Shown here: piece after piece, positions 52,713 to 61,898 of the stretch
How the letters are laid out: every line of letters starts with the position of its first letter
How positions within the stretch are numbered: the stretch's first letter is position 1
Source: DATLMR01 sp964615905
Lineage (GTDB): Bacteria > Acidobacteriota > Blastocatellia > UBA7656
NCBI GenBank assembly: GCA_964615905.1
Contig: CAZTUB010000023.1
Span: forward strand, 1-64,000
DNA length: 64,000 nt
Reading direction: 5' to 3'
The notes under the pieces: generated by a model
What the model saw: the letters and a program-made list of their open reading frames with translations, nothing else
Databases searched by the model: none
Told to the model about the DNA's origin: nothing
Translations under genes and position numbers: made by a program

Positions 52713-52850
52713 AGCCTGAAGGAGGGTATCCGCCCGTCCTTCCTGGTTTCATAAAAAGCCCCTTCATCAAGCAGGCAATACCAACAAACGGCTGCTCCCC
52801 ATAAGGGGAGCAAGCCGGAAGGGCGAGACTATCAGGAAGGGCGAGATAAT

Positions 52851-53072
52851 ATGCAGCAAGTTCGAAGAAGATTAACGCGCGTGCCGGATGCGCCTGCCAC
52901 AGACGGCCCTGTCGTCACCTCGGCGGTCAGGATGGCTAGGTGGACCATAGCCGGAGGGGCAACGCGCGCTGACGCCGTCCACTTCGCCGCGCGCTACTAC
53001 AACGTGCCCTGCGCGATCATCGACACCAGGCTCGCGAGCCAACAGACGACCGAGCGCCGCCCGGCGCGATGA
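52851..53072 (+). CDS. Small hypothetical protein (73 aa)
   Basis: Upstream sequence has a doubled GGAAGGGCGAGA that can serve as ribosome site. Middle region (VRMARWTIAGGATRADAVHFAARYYNVP) could form a small HTH. Unrecognised. Confidence 0.4.
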   Translation: MQQVRRRLTRVPDAPATDGPVVTSAVRMARWTIAGGATRADAVHFAARYYNVPCAIIDTRLASQQTTERRPAR

Positions 53073-53182
53073 TCAAGCGGCGATTTAATGTCTATTATCT
53101 TTACGATTTATTTTTCTGTCGTTTCTGCTTTAATTACTTTCGTGAGGCCTCTAGTCTCCACGTCTGGCCCGGGGAATATCTT

Positions 53183-53911
53183 ATGCTTGAATTATTAAAG
53201 GTGCTGGTGGGCGAGGGCGTTGATCACGCCCTGGTCGAGCTCGCTTTATACACACAGCCGTCTGACAAATTTATTGATCGCATGCTCTTCCCTCAAGACC
53301 TTGTCCCCGAGGGGCTCAAAAAGGGAGATGCTTTCTACATCAGGATCCTGCGAGCGCTCAAGCGCCCGGACTCGGAACTGGCCGTCGTTCGCCTGGCTCT
53401 GCGACGTTTCGGGAAACACAGAGACGATTGCGCATCGCTTCAGGTAGATCCGGGCGCAGCGGCCGATCCGGATTGTTCGTGCGGCTTTCGTGCGGCTCTT
53501 CGCAAAACCGCCGGCGACGAACTGCTTACCGTCTTGAACGACGCTCGCGACGAGATCATATCGCTTAAAGAGCGGCTCGCGCAATTCGCAAGGCCTGAGC
53601 TGTTCTCACTGATGTCGAGCCTGTCCAGCCTCTGCTACGGCCAGCTTTGGCAGCCCGGTGTCGAGTTTGACATCTTCGACGTCGTCGAAGGCCGCGCGCG
53701 CGCCGTCGGCGAGTTTCTTATTACGACCCGAGATATAAATCGCCTCAAAGAGCTTAGTTATCTGGCAGGGGGATGGATGGTTTGGGATCACGGGAATAAT
53801 TGCCATAAATTCATGCCGCTCGACGAGTGGAAGGCGGAGTATGCTTTCTACGTTTCGCGCGACATCTCGCACGCGCCGGATGATTCGCCCGCGGCCCAGC
53901 CGGTCGCATGA
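53183..53911 (+). CDS. Hypothetical protein with Cys/His cluster
   Basis: 242 aa from ATG 53183 (GGGGA 8 bases upstream); a start at 53069 overlapping the previous stop would add an odd AT-rich leader. Contains HRDDCASLQ... DPDCSCGF, a possible zinc site near residues 80-105, then a coiled-coil stretch (LTVLNDARDEIISLKERLAQF), and a C-terminal GGWMVWDHGNNCHKFMPLDEW segment. Unknown function. Confidence 0.55.
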   Translation: MLELLKVLVGEGVDHALVELALYTQPSDKFIDRMLFPQDLVPEGLKKGDAFYIRILRALKRPDSELAVVRLALRRFGKHRDDCASLQVDPGAAADPDCSCGFRAALRKTAGDELLTVLNDARDEIISLKERLAQFARPELFSLMSSLSSLCYGQLWQPGVEFDIFDVVEGRARAVGEFLITTRDINRLKELSYLAGGWMVWDHGNNCHKFMPLDEWKAEYAFYVSRDISHAPDDSPAAQPVA

Positions 53912-53986
53912 CCTTGACCCATCTTCATCATCTCCAAAACCCGAGTCTCAGACCCCTCGGCCCCACTCTCGCAGGTATTTATTTTA

Positions 53987-54013
53987 TTGCCATATTTCCT
54001 GCAATTTGATAAT
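53987..54013 (+). promoter_or_regulatory. Recurrent promoter/operator (TTGCCA variant)
   Basis: TTGCCA at 53987, spacer TATTTCCTGCAATTT, GATAAT at 54008-54013. Only two spacer or -35 positions differ from the others. ATG 54022 lies 9 bases after the -10, implying a leaderless mRNA, as at 55703. Confidence 0.8.
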
Positions 54014-54021
54014 CTCCACTC

Positions 54022-54147
54022 ATGGGCAGTGAAGGGCACGAGCCATTGACAGACGTCGCTTCCGATCGATTGAGCCCTGATTTAACCGCCGCGGCGCACC
54101 GGATCCGACGCGCGGCGAGAATTGAGAGGTCGCTATATGCTGGCTAA
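54022..54147 (+). CDS. Possible leaderless small ORF (41 aa)
   Basis: ATG 9 bases after the -10 element, the same distance as for the VWA gene at 55703. Begins MGSEGHEPLTDVASDRLS and ends SLYAG. It overlaps the start of the HTH-like gene at 54137, so it may couple translation. No family. Confidence 0.35.
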   Translation: MGSEGHEPLTDVASDRLSPDLTAAAHRIRRAARIERSLYAG

Positions 54148-54853
54148 CACAACCTTGACGAAAGGGACCAGGACAACCGGGCTTAACACGGGCGCCCGCC
54201 GCTCGCGAAAGACCGTATCTTTGCCCCCCGCGCTATCTACTGAAACGGTGACCGCCATCGCCGGCCTGCTTTATCCAGCCGCCGCGTGGATCGACCAGTT
54301 CGGTCGCCCTCACTACGGGATGGACAGTGAGAGATATCTTCGCGCCGCTTGCGCGGGAACAAGCTCCGGCGGGGAGCGCTCGAAGGAGCGGTTGCCGGTA
54401 GGGTGGGATGCCAGGTTGCTTGGCCGGGACTATGTCATCTTTCATAACTGCAACCCTGAATTCGGCAAAGACACCAGGACCCGGGCCGGGCGCCCGGCCG
54501 AGCTGCCTGAAGAGGTGATCTCGCGAATTCGATCTGCGTCAAGCTCACACACCCGCCGTGGCTGGAAGACTGCCTTGGCCAAGCAGCTCGGAATTTCAGA
54601 GGCCATGGTCACTCGCGTCCTGAGGTATGAGCGCAGGTCTGGCGACAGATCGAAGCGGCCGCACCCGGCTGATCTCCACGTGGGATCCGTTAGTGGACAG
54701 CTCGTCGACGAGCTGCTCCGAGGCCTTGTCCCACAAGCGCGCTGGCTTCGAACTTTTGGTCGCACGCCCTCGATCACGGGCGTCACCTGGCTCTCTGTCG
54801 AGATCGGAGACCAGAAGTTTTTCTACCCCGGGATCGCAGAGAACAGGCTATGA
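54137..54853 (+). CDS. Putative HTH DNA-binding protein
   Basis: 238 aa from ATG 54137 (GAGAGG 7 bases upstream). A likely HTH at residues ~139-160 (WKTALAKQLGISEAMVTRVLRY) is preceded by a charged linker. Aromatic clusters (FGRPHYGMDSERYL, RDYVIFHNCNPEFG) fill the N-terminal half. Being under the recurrent promoter and encoding an HTH makes it a candidate for the factor that binds the AATTTCCTGCAATTT element, an untested idea. Confidence 0.55.
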   Translation: MLANTTLTKGTRTTGLNTGARRSRKTVSLPPALSTETVTAIAGLLYPAAAWIDQFGRPHYGMDSERYLRAACAGTSSGGERSKERLPVGWDARLLGRDYVIFHNCNPEFGKDTRTRAGRPAELPEEVISRIRSASSSHTRRGWKTALAKQLGISEAMVTRVLRYERRSGDRSKRPHPADLHVGSVSGQLVDELLRGLVPQARWLRTFGRTPSITGVTWLSVEIGDQKFFYPGIAENRL

Positions 54854-55167
54854 GTTTGAATACAATCAAGAACGAGAAGGACCTGGCTGGGGCACTGCTT
54901 CAGCAGGAGCAAGCGCGCGCACTTCGCCCGCGTCTACGCGCGCTTCATATCGCCGCCCGTATAGGCGCAACCTCGCGTACCGGCATTTTGAGTAATGTTT
55001 CGGCTGCTGGTCTGACTCTTTGGAAGCGGCCCCTGGGCGTTTGCTACGATGAACAGGCGCTGCAGGAAGTCTTACCCTACCCGTTCAGCATGGATGGGTT
55101 GCGACAGGCAATAGCGAGACTGGATGAGAGGGTAGACCAAGCGCTCAAGACGGATAAGAGGGCCTGA
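54850..55167 (+). CDS. Small hypothetical protein (105 aa)
   Basis: Overlaps the HTH gene by 4 bases (ATGA). Helical N-terminus (KDLAGALLQQEQARALRPRLRALHIAARIG), then a C-terminal helix (LRQAIARLDERVDQAL). No family recognised. A terminator-like hairpin follows. Confidence 0.55.
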   Translation: MSLNTIKNEKDLAGALLQQEQARALRPRLRALHIAARIGATSRTGILSNVSAAGLTLWKRPLGVCYDEQALQEVLPYPFSMDGLRQAIARLDERVDQALKTDKRA

Positions 55168-55200
55168 ACTGCGCTGCTAGGCTGCGCAGTCTGGGCCTTT
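55159..55200 (+). terminator. Hairpin terminator after the 54850 gene
   Basis: GGCCTGAACTGCGC pairs with GCGCAGTCTGGGCC (one internal mismatch) around a short loop, followed by TTTCCCT. It ends the transcript that starts at 53987. Confidence 0.6.
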
Positions 55201-55203
55201 CCC

Positions 55204-55667
55204 TCATGGTGCAACAACCCGCACCATCCTACCTTGAATGAAACCTTCACAGAATAAAACCTTCACAATAATCAAAGCGGCTCCGTTAACAATTCCACCG
55301 CTCCGCGAACAATTTCGCGTCCGGATCACATAAGCAATAAAGGACAAAAACGGTGGTGCGCCGGTTGACAAACAGTATGATCTCAAGCCGCGACGCGACA
55401 GCGGAATCGCCGAACGACGATCACGCCGTCGGGAGTAACTTTCCGCCCGATGAACAGACCGTCAATTGCTATCAGTGCACCGACCGTGATTGTCTGGGCG
55501 ACTACACCCATTTTGAGCAACCAGTGTGATAGCTGGCAGGAGGGCAGGCTGCCCTGAGCCCGACAATATATCTGGCTCTTCCGCACCCATCACAGCCCAT
55601 TTACCCCATCCTGACCAGCCCATCCCGCCCTTAATTCAGGGTAACTCTATCATTTTGCTGGACTTCT
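55204..55667 (+). other. Intergenic region before the VWA gene
   Basis: About 460 bases. Contains imperfect tandem duplications (AAACCTTCACA twice near 55242-55268; a CGNNTCCGNNAACAATT pair near 55281-55315) and ends with the recurrent promoter. No gene recognised. Confidence 0.45.
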
Positions 55668-55693
55668 TGACAAATTTCCTGCAATTTGATAAT
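55668..55693 (+). promoter_or_regulatory. Recurrent TTGACA-N15-GATAAT promoter/operator (leaderless)
   Basis: TTGACA 55668-55673, AATTTCCTGCAATTT, GATAAT 55688/55689-55693. The ATG at 55703 is 9 bases beyond, too close for a ribosome site, so the mRNA is probably leaderless. Confidence 0.8.
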
Positions 55694-55702
55694 CTTCAGA
55701 GT

Positions 55703-56911
55703 ATGAGGACGCGGACATCCAGCCGATCTTATGCCCCCGGCGACATAGAAGCCCGAATGTCGGCAGCCCGCATTCTCCTGATGCGCGAGGCTCCGTTTTT
55801 CGGCTCTCTCGCCTCGCGGCTCAGGCCGGTTGCAGACCCGGCGATTCGGACGATGGGTGTTATGGCAAGCGGGCTGATGCCTTACTGCCCTGATTTTGTC
55901 GGCACGCTCCCACTGTTACAACTGGCGGGGTCTTTCGCCCACGAGGTCTTGCATCTGGCGGGCGACGTGTTTGGACGCTGCGGAACGCGTGACCCTTATA
56001 CCTTCAACATCGCCCACGACCTTGCGATCAATCCCCTCGTTTTGAAATCGAACCTCGCGCTCCCGCAAGGGGCGCTCCTCGATCCCCAGTATTACGACAT
56101 GGCGGCCGAAGAGATTTACGAGCGAATAAAGAGCGAGATGGGTTCCGCGCCCCGCGCCAAATCCAAATGGAAACTGCGCGGCAATAAGAACCCGTTCGGA
56201 GCGCCGGGCGTGGGATGTGCCGACCACGGCGATCCCCGCAACCGTCGCTATAGGGAGCAAGGCCCTGTGCAAGGAGAGATGTCGCCCGAAGCCTGGCGCG
56301 CGGCCATCGCCGAGGCAGCCGAATACGCGCGCAGCATGGGCAAGCTCCCAGCAGACGTTGCGCGGTGGGTAGGCGAGCTGTTCGAGCCGAAGCTCGACTG
56401 GCGCGTATTGCTTGAGCGCGACGCGCACGCAGCCTTTAATGAGTCGGAGACCACCTGGAAGCGGCCCTCGCGGCGCGGCATTGCCTGTGGCTATCGGCTG
56501 CCCGGACGGCGGTGGCTGGGCTGTGAAGCCACGATTGCCCTCGACACTTCAGCCTCCATCCAACAGGCGGAGATGACCACGGCGGCAAGCGAGGCCGAAG
56601 GCATACTTACCATAGCAGGCGCGGCCCTCACGGTCTTCTGCTGTGATGCCGCAATAGCCACCGAGATCGAAGCCCGCAGCATACGTGATGTCACCATCAA
56701 AGGCGGCGGCGGAACAAGTTTCATCCCCGTGTTTTCTCGCATAGCTGAGCGCGGTCGCGAAGGCAAGCCTTGCCGTCTGCTCGTCTATTTTACAGACCTC
56801 TTGGGTGTCTTCCCCGCAGAGGTTCCAAATTACAGAGTCATCTGGTGCGTGCCCAAATCGCTCAGGGGATCAACCATCCCTCCGCCGTTCGGGCAGGTGC
56901 TCTTTTTCTGA
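55703..56911 (+). CDS. DUF2201-type VWA and metallopeptidase-like protein
   Basis: 402 aa from ATG 55703, chosen because the promoter ends 9 bases before it. N-terminal DUF2201-type region with HEVLH (H80, E81, H84), a zinc-peptidase-like motif. C-terminal VWA-like domain with IALDTSASI (MIDAS-like DxSxS) and a late GGGGTSF. Family knowledge: such proteins pair with MoxR AAA+ ATPases, as found here 75 bases downstream, and may act in metal- or stress-related complex remodelling. The stop lies in a 17-bp tandem duplication. Confidence 0.85.
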   Translation: MRTRTSSRSYAPGDIEARMSAARILLMREAPFFGSLASRLRPVADPAIRTMGVMASGLMPYCPDFVGTLPLLQLAGSFAHEVLHLAGDVFGRCGTRDPYTFNIAHDLAINPLVLKSNLALPQGALLDPQYYDMAAEEIYERIKSEMGSAPRAKSKWKLRGNKNPFGAPGVGCADHGDPRNRRYREQGPVQGEMSPEAWRAAIAEAAEYARSMGKLPADVARWVGELFEPKLDWRVLLERDAHAAFNESETTWKRPSRRGIACGYRLPGRRWLGCEATIALDTSASIQQAEMTTAASEAEGILTIAGAALTVFCCDAAIATEIEARSIRDVTIKGGGGTSFIPVFSRIAERGREGKPCRLLVYFTDLLGVFPAEVPNYRVIWCVPKSLRGSTIPPPFGQVLFF

Positions 56912-56934
56912 ACCGGTTCTTTTTCTGAATCGGT
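56901..56934 (+). repeat. 17-bp tandem duplication spanning the VWA gene stop
   Basis: TCTTTTTCTGAACCGGT and TCTTTTTCTGAATCGGT adjoin; the first TGA is the stop codon. A further near-duplicate pair (CTGGTTTCA) follows at 56935. Confidence 0.9.
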
Positions 56935-56986
56935 CTGGTTTCATTTTTCGGTCTGGTTTCAATTTCTAACGAGAGGCTAACTGGTT

Positions 56987-58093
56987 ATGATAACGCTCGA
57001 TGTCATCACCCCGGTCACGATTGATCAATTTAAGCTGATACTTAAAACCGCGCCGACGGACACAGCCATCTTCCTCTGGGGATCCCCAGGCGTAGGCAAA
57101 ACCGACGCGATTCGCCAGGTCGCGCTCCAGATGCAGGCCGAGCTTCATTACGAACTGCTCTCGACCAAGCAGCCCGAAGACTTCGAGGGCGTCCCTTTTA
57201 CCAGAGAGGTCGGCGGCAACCTCTATACCTACTTCGCCCCGCCTTATAGATTTCACACGCTTGTTGGCGACGACGGCCCCCGCGCCGTCCTGTTCCTCGA
57301 CGAATTAAATACCGCCCCGGCCCAGGTGCAGGTTGTCGCCATGCAAATGGCCCTCGGAAAGAGGGTGGGCGATCTTCAGCTAGGCCGCCGCGTGCTGGTC
57401 GTCGCCGCAGGGAACCTGCTGTCAGACCGGGCGGCTGTGTTTGCGCTCTCCAAGCCCCTGCAAAATCGCTGGGAGCATTATCGCATCATCACCGATGCGG
57501 ATGTCTGGGTGAAATGGGCGCTCGCTAATGGTATTGACCCAACTATCATCGGCTACATACGGAGCCAGCCCGCCAAGCTTATGAACTTTGACCCGGACTC
57601 GGCCAGTCCGAGCTTTGCCACCCCGCGCACCTACGAGATGCTCGACCGCCGCGTCAAGGAGATGGGCTGGGACGACCCGCTACTGTTCAAAGCGATGTCG
57701 GGTTGTGTGGGCGAAGGCGTAGCTCACGAGCTTGCCGCCTACCGTAACCTCAGGACCGATCTGCCAGACCCGCGCGACATACTAGACAGCCCGCGCCGCG
57801 CCCCCGTACCAGATGGGCCAGACAGGTGCTACTTCGTCCTTTCTTCGCTCGTGGCCCACGTTCTCAGGTCGCCGTCTTATCAGGATGTGGTGCAAAGCCT
57901 GTTTTATGTTACGCGCATGTCGCCGGAGCTGGGCGTCAAGTATTGCAGAGACATCTTGACCGTGCCAGGCGACGCGAGGAACGCTCTGATTCGCGCCGTA
58001 GCAACTAACAGCGAATTGAAGCTCTCCTTCAACCAGGGTTGGAGCAAGGCTCTCACTCTGTTACAGGAAGAATACGATCAGGTGGCGGCCTAG
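56987..58093 (+). CDS. MoxR-family AAA+ ATPase
   Basis: 368 aa. Walker A GSPGVGKT at residues 32-39, Walker B VLFLDELNTA, sensor 1 AAGN and downstream KPLQNRW arginine. Substrate-lid region resembles MoxR/YehL ATPases. Partner of the VWA-metallopeptidase upstream, likely remodelling a target with it. Confidence 0.9.
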   Translation: MITLDVITPVTIDQFKLILKTAPTDTAIFLWGSPGVGKTDAIRQVALQMQAELHYELLSTKQPEDFEGVPFTREVGGNLYTYFAPPYRFHTLVGDDGPRAVLFLDELNTAPAQVQVVAMQMALGKRVGDLQLGRRVLVVAAGNLLSDRAAVFALSKPLQNRWEHYRIITDADVWVKWALANGIDPTIIGYIRSQPAKLMNFDPDSASPSFATPRTYEMLDRRVKEMGWDDPLLFKAMSGCVGEGVAHELAAYRNLRTDLPDPRDILDSPRRAPVPDGPDRCYFVLSSLVAHVLRSPSYQDVVQSLFYVTRMSPELGVKYCRDILTVPGDARNALIRAVATNSELKLSFNQGWSKALTLLQEEYDQVAA

Positions 58094-58155
58094 CAGATCA
58101 ACCCGTCAGAGGCTCGATACTTCGGGCTTAAACGATCCTGCGCGAAGGAATAGAT

Positions 58156-60351
58156 ATGATAAATACGCACTCGGCACTTTCAACCACAGGATTTTCAACC
58201 ACAGGCACGCCGGAAGGCCCAATCGCTTCCTTATCTCAGGTCGGCGACCCCAATCTCTCAAGCGCCGAACCCGCTACGGCTTCACCCGCTACGGCTTCAC
58301 CCGCTACGGCTTCGCTCATCTCCGACGGCACCAGTGAGATCGACGCATTGCTTGCGGCAACGCTCAGTCCCGACGACCTGGCCGCGATAATCAAAGACCC
58401 GGATTCGCCCCCTGAAATGTTCGCCTTTGCCGCCGATAAGATAATCTCAAAGCTTATTGCGAAGCAGTGTAGAACCTATCTCGACTACAACCAGGCGGCG
58501 GTTGTCGGAAAGATTCTCAATGACCCGCGCGCGAAACTCGGCCCCGTCGCCGCCAGGCTTGCGCGGCACACTCTCGCCCTCGCTACGAATACTAACTACC
58601 AGTTCCGCATCGCCATCTCCGATCTCTATAGGCAGGCCGAGTTACCCGTCTCCCTTCTAACCGAGATGCTGCGGCCCGACCTTGAAGCCTGGCGGACAGC
58701 GAGGCTCGCGGTGCTTACAAACCTTTTTGCGTACCGCGCGAAAGCCCTCCACGAATCAAACAGTGAAGGCAATCGCTCCGAGGTGGACAAGATAGTCTCC
58801 CTGATTGAAGGTGTCTTTTTAGACGAGCGGGCGATCCGCGAGCAATGGAAAGATGATACGCCCGCCGAACAGCTCACCCGTATGATAAGTCGTCACCTGA
58901 TGACGTTGCTCAACGAGTTATCGCCCGTCCTGTCGCTGCCGCTCCTTGATCGCTTGATCAGCCTCCGTCACGCGAACTGGCCCACCCAGGTTCTCGCTTA
59001 CATTGAAAGACCGGACATCTACGATGAGAGGAGAATAGACACCCTCTTCACGCTGAAATTCCTGCCCGTGGACTCGCGGCTTGTCTCAAACCCTAACGTC
59101 ACCAGCTCGCGGCTGTGGGCTGTCTACGCTCGTTACGCAAAGGATAACCCCCGTCTCGCAGGACAACTCCTCGCATCCGTCCCTGAGGTTTCAACCTTTC
59201 TCGAACGGACCGCCTTCGGCCTGGCGTTGAAAGGCGTTGTCGAACGGCGAGCGGGGAAGCCACCCGGTGACGGACAGCCAGCGCCACCTCAGTCAACACC
59301 ACATCAGTCAGCACCGGCAGACCCGACAGCACCGACAGCACCATCCCCCGGCACGGACATCTCTGACCGGATGCTGAGAGCGGCCTATGAGTCCTGTCTT
59401 TCCGACCCTTGCGACCAGGATACGACGGTGGCGGCCCTCGCTTATGCGCGATTCGGCGAGGAGGCGGGCGAAGCCCTGGTCAAACTGAAACGCGACCCCA
59501 TAGCCGTCGCCCTGTTTCACCAGTGGGAGCGCGACCCGAAAGAAGACCTCCTGCTCCACGCGCTGTTAGCCTACCCTCGAAAGGGCGTGCGCCACACTAT
59601 GCTTGTGGAACCGTTCAAAAGTCGCTTTGGCGGGGTAGACCTCGCTGCGGTCACACGCATGGCCCCGGAGGCAAAGCGACTTTACCGTGATCTCATTCTG
59701 CCTCGCTTCGCTCAAGACCGCGCCGAGGAGGTACGGAGCCTGGCGATGTCCGCCTTCGTGGTGCTTGCGCGCGACGGCGAGGCCGAAAAAGAGTTCGCTA
59801 TTCGACACGGGATGCTTTCCGATCTCGCGCAGCTTGCATCGCACAAAGGCCAGCTTGCCCCGGAGCATTTTGACATGCTCTTAGCGCGCGGCTCGGCTGC
59901 CGTCTCGTTTGACCACACGCGCCTGCTTCTCACGCTGGCCGAGCGTAAAGACCTGACTTTAGACCAGTACAAAGCCCTCGCTGCGAGCGGCATAGACGCC
60001 GTGACGGCAAAGGTCATCGCGTCGGTGGGCGAAAGCTTTGACGGCGTGAAATCGTTTTTGATGAGCCTCAGAACCGTCGGCATGGAAACGCGCAAGGAAC
60101 TGGCTCGGCGGGCGGAATGGGATCAGTACGAACGCGCCTTCTACTTGAGACATCAAGACCACGAAGTCAGGCGCGCGCTTGCCGGGGCGAGCCAGGCACT
60201 TACGATCAAGGAGGTGATCACCTTGCTGGGCGACTCAAACGCGGAGGCCCGAAAGGCATTGCTCGACAATCCTTGCTGGCCCAGATACGCGCTGATGCTT
60301 GAACAACTGATCGACGAAGGATCGCGCACACCTGCGCCAGGTATGAATTGA
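58156..60351 (+). CDS. Large helical-repeat protein (HEAT-like, unknown)
   Basis: 731 aa; AAGGAA precedes the ATG. An N-terminal disordered segment with in-frame tandem repeats (ATASP, 15-bp units at 58274-58318). Remainder is alpha-helical, with leucine-rich repeats reminiscent of HEAT/LRV (for example WPRYALMLEQLI at the C-terminus, DNPC). A Pro/Ala/Thr/Gln-rich linker lies near residues 370-400. Third gene of the MoxR/VWA set, so probably an adaptor or substrate scaffold. Confidence 0.65.
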   Translation: MINTHSALSTTGFSTTGTPEGPIASLSQVGDPNLSSAEPATASPATASPATASLISDGTSEIDALLAATLSPDDLAAIIKDPDSPPEMFAFAADKIISKLIAKQCRTYLDYNQAAVVGKILNDPRAKLGPVAARLARHTLALATNTNYQFRIAISDLYRQAELPVSLLTEMLRPDLEAWRTARLAVLTNLFAYRAKALHESNSEGNRSEVDKIVSLIEGVFLDERAIREQWKDDTPAEQLTRMISRHLMTLLNELSPVLSLPLLDRLISLRHANWPTQVLAYIERPDIYDERRIDTLFTLKFLPVDSRLVSNPNVTSSRLWAVYARYAKDNPRLAGQLLASVPEVSTFLERTAFGLALKGVVERRAGKPPGDGQPAPPQSTPHQSAPADPTAPTAPSPGTDISDRMLRAAYESCLSDPCDQDTTVAALAYARFGEEAGEALVKLKRDPIAVALFHQWERDPKEDLLLHALLAYPRKGVRHTMLVEPFKSRFGGVDLAAVTRMAPEAKRLYRDLILPRFAQDRAEEVRSLAMSAFVVLARDGEAEKEFAIRHGMLSDLAQLASHKGQLAPEHFDMLLARGSAAVSFDHTRLLLTLAERKDLTLDQYKALAASGIDAVTAKVIASVGESFDGVKSFLMSLRTVGMETRKELARRAEWDQYERAFYLRHQDHEVRRALAGASQALTIKEVITLLGDSNAEARKALLDNPCWPRYALMLEQLIDEGSRTPAPGMN
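58268..58318 (+). repeat. 15-bp tandem repeat x3 (ATASP)
   Basis: Three units of CCCGCTACGGCTTCA encode PATAS repeats in the N-terminus of the helical-repeat protein. Confidence 0.9.
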
Positions 60352-60517
60352 TAGTGACTCTGAATTTCCGCCTGTCCAAATTTAACCTGGGCAAATTTAA
60401 CTATGGTCAGGGTAGCTCAACCGTTGTAGACTATCCTCACCCTGCAACACGCCACGCTTTGGCGTGCCCGCGCGACTCGATTGCCTGCCTGCTCCGTTCT
60501 AGCTGACCACAACTCTT

Positions 60518-61870
60518 ATGACCACATTGGCTCAGACACTGTTGGCCTTCGCGCTCATTCTTGGATCGATGATCATCATCCATGAGATCGGCCACTTTCT
60601 GGTCGCGCGCGTCTTCGGCATTCGCGTAACCGTCTTCAGCGTCGGGTTCGGCAAGCGCCTCTGGGGGTTCAAACGGGGCCACACAGATTATCGAATAAGC
60701 CTCATTCCGCTGGGCGGCTACGTGAGCATGGCGGGCGAAGGCGCTGATGCTGTTGGCGCTCCCGACGAGTTCTCATCAAAACCCCGATGGCAGCGTATCT
60801 GCGTCGCGGCCGCAGGGCCAGGTGTTAACATACTCGCCGCCCTCGCCATCCCGGCATTGCTTTCAATGTACTCTCACCACAGCCCCGCTTACTGGGGCGA
60901 GCCAGCGCGAGTCGGGCGGGTCGAGGCCGACTCGCCGGCGGAGCGCTCCGGGGTAGCGGTCGGAGATCTGATCACAGAGATAGACGGCATTCATAACCCG
61001 ACCTGGCTCGAAGTCGAGGACCGCGTGCTGATTCACGCCGACCACACCGTAACGCTTACGGTTCGCCGCGGTGATGCGGCCCACCATTTAACTCTCGATG
61101 TCGGTAAAGACCCCTATCACACGGGCCAGGCTGGATATTCCGGCATGCTCCCCGATCTCGGCGTTGGTGCCAGAACCGAGGTTACCGGCGTGGTCAAAGG
61201 GTCGCCCGCGGACATAGCAGGTCTGCGCGCGGGTGACCACCTGCTTTCGATTGGTGATCGCGAGATATCGCCGACTGCCTACGGTAAAAACGACATCTCT
61301 GGCGCGCTCAGAGCCAGCGCGGGAAAACCCGTCCGCATCACGCTCTTGAGAGACGGCGAGCATCTCTCGCTCGATGCAACGCCTGAAATGGTTGATGGAG
61401 AGTGGCGCATTGGCGTCAGGTCCTCGCTTCGAGGGATCCCGATGTCCGAGACTCATCTCGGACCCGTTGCCGCGCTCAAGCACTCCATAAGCGTGAACTG
61501 GCGGGTACTGAGGCTCACTGCCAAGGCGTTCGGCCAAGTCATAGACGGCACGAGGTCGCCCTCAGATACGTTCTCCGGGCCTATAGGGATCGCCAAAGTT
61601 TCCGGCGACGCGGCCGAGCGAGGCGCTGGCGCGGTCCTCGGGCTTATGGGGCTGCTCTCGCTCAATCTCGGCGTCTTCAACCTGCTCCCAATCCCGATGC
61701 TCGACGGCGGCGTCATATTCATGCTGGGCTTTGAATCATTGCTTGAGCGATTCGGCTTGCGCCTGGCGGCTCGCCTCCGCGAGCGGATTATGAGCGTAGG
61801 CTTCGCTTTCTTGATGACGCTTATGATCTTAGTTCTTGTAAACGACATCGTGAGGCTTATAGCCGGCTAA
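60518..61870 (+). CDS. rseP: RseP-like site-2 protease (M50)
   Basis: 450 aa. HEIGH at H22-H26 in the first membrane helix and MLDGG near residue 395 give the zinc site. Two PDZ domains are visible (VGRVEADSPAERSGVAVGDLI and VTGVVKGSPADIAGLRAGDHLL). The last helices match RseP/MmpA. Family role: intramembrane cleavage of anti-sigma factors or signal peptides. An extra copy on a mobile element is unusual; the target is unknown. Neighbour at 61899 is a membrane protein. Confidence 0.93.
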   Translation: MTTLAQTLLAFALILGSMIIIHEIGHFLVARVFGIRVTVFSVGFGKRLWGFKRGHTDYRISLIPLGGYVSMAGEGADAVGAPDEFSSKPRWQRICVAAAGPGVNILAALAIPALLSMYSHHSPAYWGEPARVGRVEADSPAERSGVAVGDLITEIDGIHNPTWLEVEDRVLIHADHTVTLTVRRGDAAHHLTLDVGKDPYHTGQAGYSGMLPDLGVGARTEVTGVVKGSPADIAGLRAGDHLLSIGDREISPTAYGKNDISGALRASAGKPVRITLLRDGEHLSLDATPEMVDGEWRIGVRSSLRGIPMSETHLGPVAALKHSISVNWRVLRLTAKAFGQVIDGTRSPSDTFSGPIGIAKVSGDAAERGAGAVLGLMGLLSLNLGVFNLLPIPMLDGGVIFMLGFESLLERFGLRLAARLRERIMSVGFAFLMTLMILVLVNDIVRLIAG

Positions 61871-61898
61871 TCGGATTCGAGATCAGGGGGCCGCTTCC

